DNA of 64,000 bases from Starkeya sp. ORNL1 (GTDB lineage Bacteria; Pseudomonadota; Alphaproteobacteria; Rhizobiales; Xanthobacteraceae), in contig NZ_CP048834.1 of the NCBI RefSeq assembly GCF_012971745.1, positions 434,001 through 498,000 of the forward strand. The letters are read 5' to 3'. The notes beneath the pieces are model-generated. The model did not search any database, had not been told where the DNA came from, and worked only from the letters and a program-made list of their open reading frames with translations. The position numbers were made by a program, and so were the translations under genes. Within the stretch, counting starts at the first letter, position 1; every line of letters starts with the position of its first letter. Below are positions 1 through 8,732 of this stretch, one piece after another.

Positions 1-429
1 ATGCGCGGCGGACGCCTCGCCCAGGTTGGTACGCCGGAGGAACTCTATCGCACGCCGTCCGATCTCGCGACCGCGCGCTTTTTCTGCGAGATCAACGAGA
101 TCGCGGGGAAGGTCGCGGCCGGGCGGCTCGAGACGCCGTTCGGCAGCTTCGCTGCCAGCGGGCTGGGCGAGGGAGCGGCCGCCGTTGCCGCCATCCGCCC
201 GCAGGGCGTGGAATTGCGTGCGCCGGGCTCCGGGCGTGCGGGGCGCATCGTCGCACACCGTTTCCTCGGGGAACTTGACCTCTACGAGATCGCCGTCGAT
301 GGGCTGGACGAGCCGCTGGTATCAAGGCGCCGCGCTACCGCCGGACTCGCGCGTGGCCATGATGTGGGCGTGCACATAGACCCGGCAGAGGTCCTTGTTT
401 TCGCCGCGGGAGAGGCGGGAGCCGGATGA
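1..429 (+). CDS. ABC transporter ATP-binding protein, C-terminal part (partial)
   Basis: The gene is cut by the left window edge, and about 142 C-terminal residues remain. They begin with the segment G-G-R-L-A-Q-V-G-T-P-E-E-L-Y, which lies just after the H-loop of polyamine/iron-type importer ATPases (PotA/FbpC group). A TOBE-like beta domain follows, including A-A-I-R-P-Q-G-V. Walker A, signature and Walker B motifs would lie outside the window. The ATG at base 1 is probably an internal Met and not the start. The substrate cannot be told from this fragment. It ends about 190 bases before tatA and is probably not part of that operon. Confidence 0.8.
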   Translation: MRGGRLAQVGTPEELYRTPSDLATARFFCEINEIAGKVAAGRLETPFGSFAASGLGEGAAAVAAIRPQGVELRAPGSGRAGRIVAHRFLGELDLYEIAVDGLDEPLVSRRRATAGLARGHDVGVHIDPAEVLVFAAGEAGAG

Positions 430-618
430 CGCTACGCGAAACGTGAAGGGTTTCCGCGAAGCGCCTGAATCTGCCTCCCTTTAAAATGCTAGAGGACAAT
501 TTACGTTTGTGGGGAAAGCGATGGCGCTTCCCTGAAAAACGATCGTGCTCTAGTGTCCCAACTGATTTCAGGTACGCCGCCGCAAGGGGCCGGCCGCATA
601 CCGTAGAGGAGTAATGTT

Positions 619-846
619 ATGGGTGGTTTGAGCATCTGGCACTGGATCATCGTGCTGGTGGTCGTGCTCCTGCTGTTCGGCCGTGGCAAGCTGTCCGAGC
701 TGATGGGTGACGCTGCCAAGGGCATCAAGGCGTTCAAGAAGGGCATGGCGGACGACGAGGACACGGCGGCGACCAAGCCGGCCGAGCCGACGCGCACCAT
801 CGACCATCAGCCCGGCGTCGAAGCCGAGCGCAGCAAGGTCGGCTGA
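619..846 (+). CDS. tatA: Sec-independent protein translocase subunit TatA
   Basis: 75 residues, normal for TatA. One N-terminal membrane helix (about residues 5-21) starts W-H-W-I-I-V-L and is followed by the F-G hinge and the amphipathic helix [20 protein letters not shown]. The tail is acidic and variable. TatA oligomers form the passage for folded twin-arginine substrates in the cytoplasmic membrane. A purine-rich ribosome site (GAGGAG, about 605-610) precedes the ATG. It is first in a tatA-tatB-tatC cluster, with 60 bases before tatB. A Tat-type signal occurs within this window on the cupredoxin protein at 26781-28166. Confidence 0.95.
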   Translation: MGGLSIWHWIIVLVVVLLLFGRGKLSELMGDAAKGIKAFKKGMADDEDTAATKPAEPTRTIDHQPGVEAERSKVG

Positions 847-906
847 TCCGATCCTCGGCCCGAACGGAACGGGGAGGGGCCGCGCCGCGCGGCCCCAGCA
901 TGATCT

Positions 907-1743
907 ATGTTTGATATCGGCTGGTCCGAGCTTCTCGTCATCGGCATCGTCGCGCTCGTCGTTATCGGGCCGAAGGAGCTGCCGGGAGTCCTGCGCACTG
1001 TCGGGCAGATGGTGGGCAAGCTGCGCCGTATGGCAGGCGAATTCCAGGGACAATTCCAGGAAGCGCTGCGCGAGGCCGAACTTGACGGCCTGAAGAAGAG
1101 CTTCACCGACTTCACCGAAGACGCGAACAAGAGCATTGCCGGCGCGCTGCCGAGCAATCCGCTGCTTGACCTCGAGAATGAGGTGAAAGCCGCCAAGGAC
1201 GCTATCGAGGGCCGCAAGGGCGAGCCGGCGACCAAGATCGAGGACGCCGCTGCCCAGGCGACCGGCATCGATCCGGCGACCGCCGCCGTCGAGGCGCAGT
1301 TGCCAAAGCCGGAAGAGCCGCCGCCGCTGGAGCCCTATGCGTTCGAGGACATCGTTTCGGGCGGGGCGAAACCCGAAGCGCTGCCAGCGGCCACGACAAC
1401 GCCGGTCGAAGCCAGGCCGCTGGATTCCAAACTTGATGACGTGAAGCCCGCGACCGTCGAACCGGATGCCGCCGCGGCGCGGGTGGCCATCGAGGGTGCG
1501 CCGGCCGATCTGTTTGCCGACGATCTGCCCGCGGCAGTGCCTGCCAAGCCAAAGCGCAAGCCCCGCGTGGCGACGGCGCCGGCCGAGCCGGAGCTGAGCG
1601 AGGCGGTCGCGGCGCTGGACGACACCGCGAGCACGGCGGAGAAGCCGAAGCGCAAGCCGCGGGCGCGGGTCAAGACGCCGACTACCGAGACATCAACCGA
1701 CACGACAACGACTGCCGGCGATGAAGGGCCGGACGCAGCATGA
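907..1743 (+). CDS. tatB: Sec-independent protein translocase subunit TatB
   Basis: 278 residues, longer than enterobacterial TatB but usual for Rhizobiales. The N-terminus [12 protein letters not shown] is the classic TatB start: a membrane helix with the conserved Glu, then V-I-G-P-K-E-L-P and a long amphipathic region. From about residue 100 the sequence is Pro/Ala/Glu/Lys-rich and low-complexity, with repeated P-K-R-K-P-R patches. TatB binds signal peptides together with TatC. The stop overlaps the tatC start by four bases (ATGA), which implies translational coupling. Confidence 0.95.
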   Translation: MFDIGWSELLVIGIVALVVIGPKELPGVLRTVGQMVGKLRRMAGEFQGQFQEALREAELDGLKKSFTDFTEDANKSIAGALPSNPLLDLENEVKAAKDAIEGRKGEPATKIEDAAAQATGIDPATAAVEAQLPKPEEPPPLEPYAFEDIVSGGAKPEALPAATTTPVEARPLDSKLDDVKPATVEPDAAAARVAIEGAPADLFADDLPAAVPAKPKRKPRVATAPAEPELSEAVAALDDTASTAEKPKRKPRARVKTPTTETSTDTTTTAGDEGPDAA

Positions 1744-2537
1744 GCCAGGAAGATATCGATGCCTCGAAGGCACCGCTGATCGAGCATCTGATCGAGCTGC
1801 GCTCGCGGCTCATCAAGTCGCTCATCGCTTTCTTCGTGGCCTTCTTCGCCTGCTTCATGCTGGGCAAGGTGATCTACAACATCCTGCTGTGGCCGTATGA
1901 GTTCGCAGCCGGCGGCACCGAGCACGTGAAGCTCATCTACACCGCGCCGCAGGAATTCCTGTTCACCCAGATCAAGCTCGGCATGTTCGGCGCTGCCTTC
2001 ATCTCCTTTCCGGTGGTGGCGACGCAGATCTACATGTTCGTGGCGCCGGGCCTCTACAAGCACGAGCGCGGTGCCTTCCGGCCGTATCTGATCGCGACGC
2101 CGGTATGCTTTCTGCTGGGGGCATCGTTCGTCTATTTCGTCGCCATGCCGCTGGCGATGACCTATTTCCTCTCCATGCAGCAGGCGGCCGGGCCGGGCTC
2201 GGCGGAAATCTCCATGCTGCCGCAGGTGAGCGAATATCTCTCGCTGATCATGACGCTGATCTTCGCCTTCGGCATCTGCTTCCAGCTGCCGGTGATCCTG
2301 ACGCTGCTGGCGCAGATCGGGCTGGTGACCTCCGAGCAGCTCAAGAAAGCCCGCCGCTATGCCATCGTCGGCGTGTTCATTGCCGCGGCGGTGCTCACGC
2401 CACCTGACGTCATCAGCCAGCTCGCACTCGCCATCCCGACCTTGCTTCTCTATGAGGTCTCGGTCTACCTCGTGCGCATCGTCGAGCGCAGGCGCGCGGC
2501 GGCAGAGAATGGCGAGGCGTCGAGCCCCGCCGCATAA
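1740..2537 (+). CDS. tatC: Sec-independent protein translocase subunit TatC
   Basis: 265 residues with six predicted membrane helices. The N-terminal cytosolic segment has the family hallmark [14 protein letters not shown], the signal-recognition region with the conserved Glu. Further family segments include the F-x-x-P-x-x-x-x-Q-I-Y-x-F stretch and the second-half P-P-D-V-I-S-Q. TatC is the receptor for twin-arginine signal peptides. It shares four bases with tatB, and serS follows after a 28-base gap. Confidence 0.96.
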   Translation: MSQEDIDASKAPLIEHLIELRSRLIKSLIAFFVAFFACFMLGKVIYNILLWPYEFAAGGTEHVKLIYTAPQEFLFTQIKLGMFGAAFISFPVVATQIYMFVAPGLYKHERGAFRPYLIATPVCFLLGASFVYFVAMPLAMTYFLSMQQAAGPGSAEISMLPQVSEYLSLIMTLIFAFGICFQLPVILTLLAQIGLVTSEQLKKARRYAIVGVFIAAAVLTPPDVISQLALAIPTLLLYEVSVYLVRIVERRRAAAENGEASSPAA

Positions 2538-2565
2538 ACGGGATCGAGGCTAAGGCGAGACGTCC

Positions 2566-3924
2566 ATGCACGACATCAAATGGATCCGCGAGGAGCCGCA
2601 GGGGCTCGTGCGCGCACTGGTTCGGCGCGGGACGGACGCTTCCGAAGCGCAGGCGCTGGTGGACGCTCTGGTCTCGCTGGACGAGCGCCGCCGGGCCGGC
2701 ATCGTGAAACTGGAAGAGCTGCAGGCTCGCCGCAATGCCGCCTCCAGGGAGATCGGCGCCGCCAAGAAGGCGAAGGACGAGGCGACGGCCGAAGCGCTGA
2801 TGGCCGAGGTCGCGAGCCTCAAGGACGGCATCCCGGCGCTCGAAGCCGAGGTGAAGGCGGTCGAGGCCGAGTTGCACGACACGCTCGCCGGCATTCCCAA
2901 CGTCCCGCTCGATGACGTGCCGGATGGCAAGGACGAGAGCGAGAACGTCTCCTACGAACTTGTGCCGCGGCCCGATCTGCCTTCCGGTGATGTTCCGGTG
3001 CCGATGTGGCGTGGCGTGATGGACGACACGCCGGACGCCTATCTGTTCAAGCCCGAACAGCACTTCGAGATCGGCGAAGCGCTGGGGATGATGGATTTCG
3101 AGGCGGCGGCCAAGCTCTCCGGCGCTCGCTTCGTGGTGCTGCGGGGCCAGCTTGCGCGGCTGGAGCGCGCCATCGGCCAGTTCTTCCTCGACACCCACAC
3201 GAGCGAGCACGGCTACACCGAAGTGTCGCCGCCGCTGCTGGTGAAGGACGAGGTGATGTTCGGCACGGCGCAACTGCCGAAGTTCCGCGACGACCAGTTC
3301 CGCGCTGGCGATGACTATTGGCTCATCCCCACCGCCGAGGTTCCGCTCACCAATCTCGTGCGCGAATCGATCCTCTCGGAGGAAGAGCTGCCGCTGCGGC
3401 TCACCGCGCTCACGCCGTGCTTCCGCGCCGAGGCGGGCGCGGCAGGGCGCGATACCCGCGGCATGATCCGGCAGCACCAGTTCTCCAAGGTCGAGCTGGT
3501 CTCCATCACCACGCCCGAGCAGTCGGCGTTCGAGCATGAGCGCATGCTGGCCTGCGCGCAGGCGGTGCTGAAGAAGCTTGGCCTGCATTTCCGGGTGCAG
3601 ACGCTGTGCACCGGCGACATGGGCTTCGCCTCGGCCAAGACCCACGACATCGAGGTGTGGTTGCCGGGGCAGAAAGCCTATCGCGAGATCTCCTCCTGCT
3701 CGACCTGCACCGACTTCCAGGCGCGGCGCATGAATGCGCGCTACCGCCCGAAAGAGGGCAAGCAGCCGCGCTTCGTGCACACGCTGAACGGCTCTGGCGT
3801 CGCCGTCGGCCGCGCCATGGTGGCGATCCTCGAGACCTACCAGAATGCCGACGGCTCCGTCGCAATTCCGGAGGCTTTGAAGCCTTATATGGGTGGGCTG
3901 AACCGGATCGAGAAAATCGGCTGA
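2566..3924 (+). CDS. serS: Seryl-tRNA synthetase
   Basis: 452 residues, near the usual length of a bacterial class II SerRS. The N-terminal 110 residues form a charged coiled-coil arm that contacts the long tRNA-Ser variable arm. Class II motif 2 is seen as [14 protein letters not shown], and motif 3 as G-S-G-V-A-V-G-R-A near residue 410. It charges tRNA-Ser; one such tRNA (GCT anticodon) lies in this window at 37806-37897. The TGA shares one base with the surE ATG (TGATG). Confidence 0.97.
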   Translation: MHDIKWIREEPQGLVRALVRRGTDASEAQALVDALVSLDERRRAGIVKLEELQARRNAASREIGAAKKAKDEATAEALMAEVASLKDGIPALEAEVKAVEAELHDTLAGIPNVPLDDVPDGKDESENVSYELVPRPDLPSGDVPVPMWRGVMDDTPDAYLFKPEQHFEIGEALGMMDFEAAAKLSGARFVVLRGQLARLERAIGQFFLDTHTSEHGYTEVSPPLLVKDEVMFGTAQLPKFRDDQFRAGDDYWLIPTAEVPLTNLVRESILSEEELPLRLTALTPCFRAEAGAAGRDTRGMIRQHQFSKVELVSITTPEQSAFEHERMLACAQAVLKKLGLHFRVQTLCTGDMGFASAKTHDIEVWLPGQKAYREISSCSTCTDFQARRMNARYRPKEGKQPRFVHTLNGSGVAVGRAMVAILETYQNADGSVAIPEALKPYMGGLNRIEKIG

Positions 3925-4688
3925 TGCGCATCCTTGTCACCAATGACGACGGTATTCACGCGCCCGGCCTCGAGGCTTGCGCGCGCATCGCGCGCTCGCT
4001 CTCGGACGATGTGTGGGTGGTGGCGCCGGAGTTCGACCAGTCCGGCGTCTCGCATTCGCTGTCGCTGTCCGACCCGCTGCGGCTGCGCCAGGTCGAGGAG
4101 CGGCGCTTCGCGGTGAAGGGCACGCCGACCGACTGCGTGATCATGGCGGTGCGGCACATCATGACCGATGTGCGGCCCGACCTGGTGCTGTCCGGCGTCA
4201 ATCGCGGGCAGAACGTCGCCGAGGACGTCGGCTATTCCGGCACGGTCGCCGGCGCCATCGAAGGCACGGTGCTCGGCATCCCCTCCATGGCGCTGTCGCA
4301 GGCCTACGGGCTGGAGACCAGGAGCGCCCCGCCCTACACCGTCGCCGAGCATTTCGGCCCCGGCGTGATCCGCACCTTGCTGGAGGAGGGGCTGCCGCCC
4401 GGCATCCTGGTCAATATCAACTTCCCCAACCGGCCGGTCGACCAGGTCGCCGGCGTTGCGGTGACCGCGCAGGGCACGCGCAACCAGGACCTGTTGCGCA
4501 TCGACCAGCGCAATGACGGGCGCGGCAATCCCTATTACTGGATCGCCTTCGAGAAGCGTCGGTTCGAGACGGTGAACGGCTCCGACCTGCATGCCCTCGA
4601 CCAGGGCCGCATCTCTGTGACACCGCTACGGCTCGACATGACCGACGAGCCGATGATGACGAAGCTGGCCCAGCGCTTCGGAAGGTAG
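3924..4688 (+). CDS. surE: 5'-nucleotidase SurE
   Basis: 254 residues from the ATG at 3924, chosen because [11 protein letters not shown] is the canonical SurE N-terminus and the ATG shares a base with the serS stop. Metal-binding D-D of N-D-D-G, the S-G-V-S-H-S segment and S-G-V-N-R-G-Q-N are present. The family hydrolyses nucleoside 5'- and 3'-monophosphates and supports stationary-phase survival. The reading frame stays open upstream inside serS, but that extension is not SurE sequence. It sits between serS and pcm, as in many alphaproteobacteria. Confidence 0.96.
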   Translation: MRILVTNDDGIHAPGLEACARIARSLSDDVWVVAPEFDQSGVSHSLSLSDPLRLRQVEERRFAVKGTPTDCVIMAVRHIMTDVRPDLVLSGVNRGQNVAEDVGYSGTVAGAIEGTVLGIPSMALSQAYGLETRSAPPYTVAEHFGPGVIRTLLEEGLPPGILVNINFPNRPVDQVAGVAVTAQGTRNQDLLRIDQRNDGRGNPYYWIAFEKRRFETVNGSDLHALDQGRISVTPLRLDMTDEPMMTKLAQRFGR

Positions 4689-4696
4689 CGCTTGGC

Positions 4697-4786
4697 TTGA
4701 GCCTCCTTCGAGGCTCGGACATTGCCCGAGCACCTCCTACGTCGTCCTGAGGTGCGAGCGTCAGCGAGCCTCGAAGGATGTTGCAG
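4697..4786. repeat. Dispersed palindromic repeat, family A, copy 1
   Basis: Intergenic palindrome between surE and pcm. Outer arms are CTTCGAGGCTCG near 4706 and CGAGCCTCGAAG near 4766-4777. Inner arms are related to CATCCTGAGGTGC. The same arms recur at 5535-5644 and 11717-11826, each just after a gene end. It resembles a REP/BIME-type element. This copy is the most decayed of the three: its inner arm reads GTCCTGAGGTGC and the left half is shortened. Confidence 0.8.
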
Positions 4787-4847
4787 CAGAGCACCTCTAT
4801 TCGCTGGCATCGCCGGCCGCAGAGATTAACTATAAGGCCGATCCGTA

Positions 4848-5519
4848 ATGCGAGTGACCTTCGTGCCCGATCCCGAGGCGGACGATGCGCTGGAGCGTGC
4901 CGAGCTGTTGCTGACGTTGCGCAAGCGCGGCATACGCGATCCGCTGCTGATGCGCGCCTTTGAACAGGTGCCGCGCGAACGCTTCGTCGATCCTGCCTGC
5001 CGCTCGCTGGCCTGGGTCGACCAGGCGCTACCGATCTCCTGCGGCCAGACCATCAGCCAGCCGGCGGTGGTGGCGCTGATGACCGAGGCGCTCGACCTCA
5101 AGCCGTCGCATTCAGTGCTGGAGATCGGTACCGGCAGCGGCTACCACGCCGCCATCCTCGGCCAGATCGCCGAGCGGGTTGTGACGCTGGAGCGCTTCCG
5201 CACCCTGGCGCAGGCTGCGGCGGAGCGGCTGAGGCGGCTCGGCTATACCAATATCGAGGTGGTCGTGGCCGATGGCTCGGCCGGCTACGCGCCGCGCGCG
5301 CCCTATGACCGGATCATCATCACGGCCGCAGTGAATGAGGTGCCGCCCGCGCTGTTCGACCAGTTGCGGCAGGGTGGGGTGCTGGTCGCCCCGGTGGGTC
5401 CGCCACAGGACACGCAGATGCTCACCCGCTTCGCGCTCACCGCCGACGGCATCGTCAAGCGCGAGATGGTGCCGGTGCGCTTCGTGCCGCTGCTGAAGGG
5501 CGTGGCGCAGGTGCTGTGA
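4848..5519 (+). CDS. pcm: Protein-L-isoaspartate O-methyltransferase
   Basis: 223 residues. The SAM-binding motif I reads V-L-E-I-G-T-G-S-G-Y-H-A-A (about residues 88-100). The PCMT signature appears upstream as P-R-E-R-F-V-D and G-Q-T-I-S-Q-P. Post-motif Y-D-R-I-I-I-T-A-A is also present. The enzyme methylates isoaspartyl residues to start repair of aged proteins. It follows surE but is separated by a palindromic repeat. An alternative GTG start a few codons in is possible. Confidence 0.93.
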   Translation: MRVTFVPDPEADDALERAELLLTLRKRGIRDPLLMRAFEQVPRERFVDPACRSLAWVDQALPISCGQTISQPAVVALMTEALDLKPSHSVLEIGTGSGYHAAILGQIAERVVTLERFRTLAQAAAERLRRLGYTNIEVVVADGSAGYAPRAPYDRIIITAAVNEVPPALFDQLRQGGVLVAPVGPPQDTQMLTRFALTADGIVKREMVPVRFVPLLKGVAQVL

Positions 5520-5534
5520 GGGCAGGGCGCTCGG

Positions 5535-5644
5535 TTTGAGCATCCTTCGAGGTTCGCTTCGCTCACGCCTCAGGATGACGTGGTTTTTAGAGCGACCTCA
5601 TCCTGAGGTGCCGGCCAACGGCCGGCCTCGAAGGATGCTGAAGC
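5535..5644. repeat. Dispersed palindromic repeat, family A, copy 2
   Basis: A complete copy of the repeat also seen at 4697-4786 and 11717-11826. Two divergent hairpins are joined by a short AT-rich linker near 5581-5595. The arms are GCATCCTTCGAGG / CCTCGAAGGATGC on the outside and CTCAGGATGACG / CATCCTGAGG inside. It lies immediately after pcm. The composite layout resembles a BIME with head-to-head units and could also act as a weak terminator. Confidence 0.85.
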
Positions 5645-5815
5645 CGAGCGACCCGCCTCCGTCGACTCACGTCGCGACTGTGTCTTTTTCGCAACCGTCA
5701 ATCCGCAAGTCGCCGCGAATCCGCCCGAATCTTTTCCCGCCGCTGCGTCGTTTAAACCCGTGTTTACCTATACGCCCCCTTAATGCGGACGTGTGTAGCG
5801 TTCGGGTGTGGTGCG

Positions 5816-7039
5816 ATGCGTAGCTTTCCAATGTCGGGTTCGGCGCCCTTGGTGCGGCTTGCCGCAGTAGCCCTTCTGGCCGGTACGGCCGCCGCGTGCA
5901 GCGCCGATACCAACCGGTTCAGTGATCCCAATTCCAACCCGTTCGCCGCCAGCGACCGCATGGCTCCGGCCTATACCGGCTCGGTGGGCTCGGCGCCGAC
6001 CGCGGCGGTGCAGAGCGCGCCGATGAGCGCTCCGGGCGGCTACCAGCCGGCTCCGTCCTACGGCGCGCCGGCGCAGATCTCTCCGCAGGGCGGCCAGCCG
6101 TATGGCGGCTCGCCCTATGGCGCGGCAGCCCCGGCGGCTCCGGCTTCCTACGCTTCCAATCCGCCGCCGGCGGCGCAGCCGATCTACGGCGCCCGCCCGC
6201 AGACCTTGTCTGCGCCCCATGCATCCGCCGCCCCCGCGCGGACGCCCGTGGCCTCGGCCGGCGGCGGCACTCATGTGGTGACGTCCGGCGAGAGCCTGAC
6301 CTCCATCGCCCGTCTCTATGGCGTGCCGCGCACGACGCTCGCCCAGACCAACAAGATGGACGTCAACGGCTCGGTCCGCATCGGCCAGCGCATCACCATC
6401 CCGGGTTCCGGCTCGCTGGCGGCGAATGCTGCCAAGCCGGCAGCAACGACGGCTGCTCCTGCCGCGCACGTGGCTGCCAAGCCTGCCACGACCGCTCCGG
6501 TGGTGGCTGCAGCTCCGGCCAAGCCGAAGCCGGGCGACAACAAGGCGGTGGGGCAGGTCGCAGCGGCCGGCGCCGCCGACAAGAATGCCCAGCTCATCGC
6601 CGCGGTGAAGCCGGCGGAGCCCGCCGAAGACGCGGTGAAGGATGACGACAAGCAGGCCGGCATGCAGTTCCGCTGGCCGGTGCGTGGTCGCATCATCTCC
6701 GGCTTCGGCCCGAAGCCGGGCGGCCAGCAGAATGAAGGCATCAATGTCTCGGTGCCGGAAGGCACGTCGGTCAAGGCCGCCGAGGACGGCGTCGTCGCCT
6801 ATGCCGGCAATGAGCTGAAGGGCTACGGCAATCTCGTGCTCATCAAGCACGCCGACGGCTGGGTGACGGCTTATGCCCACAACAGCGAGATCGACGTGAA
6901 GAAGGGCGAGACGGTGAAGCGCGGCCAAACCATCGCCAAGGCCGGCCAGACCGGCTCGGTGACCTCGCCGCAGGTGCATTTCGAGATCCGCAAGGGCTCG
7001 CAGCCGGTCGATCCGAGCTCCCACCTCGCCGGGCTCTGA
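5816..7039 (+). CDS. Lipoprotein LysM/M23 endopeptidase-domain protein (NlpD/EnvC-like)
   Basis: About 407 residues from 5816. A lipoprotein-type signal leads to a Cys within A-A-A-C-S-A-D. An Ala/Pro/Gly-rich linker (about 30-150) follows, then a LysM domain (H-V-V-T-S-G-E-S-L-T-S-I-A-R-L-Y-G), another Ala/Lys-rich linker, and a C-terminal M23 domain with G-I-N-V-S-V-P-E-G-T, Y-A-H-N and V-H-F-E-I-R. The expected first zinc-ligand His is replaced in G-I-N-V, so it may be an EnvC/NlpD-type amidase activator and not an active peptidase. An upstream ATG at 5783 and a downstream one at 5831 are alternative starts; none has a strong ribosome site. Confidence 0.85.
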   Translation: MRSFPMSGSAPLVRLAAVALLAGTAAACSADTNRFSDPNSNPFAASDRMAPAYTGSVGSAPTAAVQSAPMSAPGGYQPAPSYGAPAQISPQGGQPYGGSPYGAAAPAAPASYASNPPPAAQPIYGARPQTLSAPHASAAPARTPVASAGGGTHVVTSGESLTSIARLYGVPRTTLAQTNKMDVNGSVRIGQRITIPGSGSLAANAAKPAATTAAPAAHVAAKPATTAPVVAAAPAKPKPGDNKAVGQVAAAGAADKNAQLIAAVKPAEPAEDAVKDDDKQAGMQFRWPVRGRIISGFGPKPGGQQNEGINVSVPEGTSVKAAEDGVVAYAGNELKGYGNLVLIKHADGWVTAYAHNSEIDVKKGETVKRGQTIAKAGQTGSVTSPQVHFEIRKGSQPVDPSSHLAGL

Positions 7040-7059
7040 GCCGAACGAGGATTAAAAAA

Positions 7060-7088
7060 GAAAGGGCTCGGAACACCGAGCCCTTTTT
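7060..7088 (+). terminator. Rho-independent terminator after the M23 gene
   Basis: A GC-rich stem AAAGGGCTCGG / CCGAGCCCTTT with a 4-base loop is followed by a T-run. It lies 22 bases after the M23 stop and between convergent genes. The A-run on the left side could let it work in both directions for the ATPase gene on the minus strand. Confidence 0.9.
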
Positions 7089-7149
7089 CGTCAGTGCCTT
7101 GTGGCGCTGGCGAGTGGACACCGGCGCGACGTCTGGACCTTGGCGCCGG

Positions 7150-8055
7150 TCACTGCGGGGCGGCCGGCTTCTCCGTCAGGGCCACGCCGAGCCGCCCCGC
7201 CACATCCTGCACATATTGGAACGCGGTGCGGCCCGAGCGCGCGCCACGCGTGGTCGCCCATTCCAGCGCCTCGCGGCGCAGTTCGTCGGCATCGATCCGG
7301 ATGCCGAAATGCGCGATATAGCCGTTCACCATCGCCAGATATTCGTCCTGGCTGCATTTGTGGAAGCCGAGCCACAGGCCGAAACGATCTGAAAGGGAGA
7401 CCTTTTCCTCCACCGCTTCGCCGGGATTGATGGCGGTCGAGCGCTCATTTTCCATCATGTCGCGCGGCAGCAAATGCCGGCGGTTCGACGTGGCGTAGAA
7501 GATGACGTTCTCCGGCCGCCCTTCGATGCCGCCTTCCAGCACCGCCTTCAGCGACTTGTAGGAGGTGTCGTCGGCGTCGAAGGAGAGGTCGTCGCAGAAC
7601 ACGATGAAGCGGAAGGCCGAAGGGCGCATCAGCGCCATCAGGGCCGGCAGGGTCTCGATGTCCTCGCGGTGGATTTCCACCAGCTTGAGCGGTGCCTTGC
7701 CGTCCTTGCCGAGGTCGGCGTTGACCGCCGCATGGGCGGCCTTGACCAGCGAGCTCTTGCCCATGCCGCGCGCGCCCCACAGTAGGGCGTTGTTGGCGGG
7801 CAGGCCGCGGGCGAAGCGGGTGGTGTTGTCCACCAGCACGTCGCGGGTGCGGTCGATGCCCTTCAACAGCTCCATGTCGACCCGGTTGACCTTCGCTACC
7901 GGCTCCGGGCGGCCGGAATCGGCGTGCCAGACAAACGCATCGGCGGCGGCTAAGTCGACATTCGCCGCGCGCGGCGGGGCGAGACGGTCGAGCGCGTCGG
8001 CGATACGGACGAGCAGAAGGCTGAGATCGGCGGCATCCGGGGAAGCGGTGGTCAT
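7150..8055 (-). CDS. DUF815-family AAA+ ATPase
   Basis: 301 residues from the ATG at 8055, preceded by AGGAG on the minus strand; the frame stays open further upstream but that part crosses yajC. The Walker A variant is L-L-W-G-A-R-G-M-G-K-S-S-L (about residues 87-99). Walker B is F-I-V-F-C-D-D-L-S-F, and sensor 1 is I-F-Y-A-T-S-N-R-R-H. The length and motif spellings fit the DUF815 group, whose cellular role is unknown. It is convergent with the M23 gene and divergent from yajC. Confidence 0.9.
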   Translation of the reverse strand: MTTASPDAADLSLLLVRIADALDRLAPPRAANVDLAAADAFVWHADSGRPEPVAKVNRVDMELLKGIDRTRDVLVDNTTRFARGLPANNALLWGARGMGKSSLVKAAHAAVNADLGKDGKAPLKLVEIHREDIETLPALMALMRPSAFRFIVFCDDLSFDADDTSYKSLKAVLEGGIEGRPENVIFYATSNRRHLLPRDMMENERSTAINPGEAVEEKVSLSDRFGLWLGFHKCSQDEYLAMVNGYIAHFGIRIDADELRREALEWATTRGARSGRTAFQYVQDVAGRLGVALTEKPAAPQ

Positions 8056-8241
8056 GTGAGGCTCCTTGCCGGCCGGGAGATACCGGGCGCGGCGTTTGCC
8101 TGCAAGTGAAGGCGCCATCTTCCGTAACGTGATCTGTCCGGCTTTATCTGCGTTTGCAAACCGCAGGCGCGTCAGTATAGTCCGCGCCGCTTCGCCGGGC
8201 GGTTCGCGCCCGTCACGTATTTCGACGGACAAGGGACTTCC

Positions 8242-8580
8242 ATGTTCATTACGCCCGCCTATGCGCAGGCCGCCGGCCCGGACGCCACCAGTTTCATCAC
8301 GTCCATCATTCCCTTCGTGCTGATCTTCGTGATCATGTATTTCCTGATCCTGCGTCCGCAGCAGCGCAAGGTGAAGGCGCACGGGGAGATGGTGAAGGGG
8401 GTCCGCCGCGGCGACACCGTCGTCACCTCGGGTGGCCTCATCGGCAAGGTGTCGCGCGTCATCGACGACAATGAGATCGAACTTCAGCTCGCGGACAATG
8501 TGAAGATCCGCCAGCTCCGTTCGATGATCTCGGACGTGCGCGCCAAGGGTGAGCCGGCCAAGGACGAAGGCGCGGCCTGA
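8242..8580 (+). CDS. yajC: Preprotein translocase subunit YajC
   Basis: 112 residues with a single membrane helix (about 22-42) containing the hallmark F-L-I-L-R-P-Q-Q-R-K, then a small cytosolic domain with G-D-T-V-V-T-S-G-G-L-I-G-K-V. YajC associates with SecDF in the accessory Sec complex. secD and secF follow directly. The gap to secD holds two hairpins of a repeat type. Confidence 0.95.
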   Translation: MFITPAYAQAAGPDATSFITSIIPFVLIFVIMYFLILRPQQRKVKAHGEMVKGVRRGDTVVTSGGLIGKVSRVIDDNEIELQLADNVKIRQLRSMISDVRAKGEPAKDEGAA

Positions 8581-8597
8581 CGCATTGGCGGCGCCTG

Positions 8598-8703
8598 AGA
8601 GCATATTCCGCAAAAGTTGAATGACCCTTGCGACAAGAATATGCTCTAGCTTATTGAATCTAGAGCACTTTCTTATCGTTCGGATTGCCATCCGAACGAT
8701 AAG
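8598..8703. repeat. Two strong intergenic hairpins between yajC and secD
   Basis: The first palindrome has arms AGAGCATATTC (8598-8608) and GAATATGCTCT (8637-8647). The second is a perfect 14-bp stem, CTTATCGTTCGGAT (8672-8685) and its complement (8690-8703), with a TGCC loop. Neither has a T-run, so they are not simple terminators. The AGAGCA edges recall a repeat type common between genes in Rhizobiales; a related pair lies at 35228-35341. They could limit read-through or stabilise mRNA inside the yajC-secDF transcript. Confidence 0.75.
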
Positions 8704-8732
8704 GGCAAAAGCGCCGCCCCGGAAAGACGTAC

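Noticed and set aside
3606..4688. Extended surE reading frame starting inside serS
   Set aside because: The first 106 codons are an out-of-frame shadow of serS; canonical SurE begins at 3924.
5783..5815. Earlier ATG for the M23 lipoprotein gene
   Set aside because: No ribosome site and it adds a Cys-containing segment before the signal peptide; kept only as an alternative.
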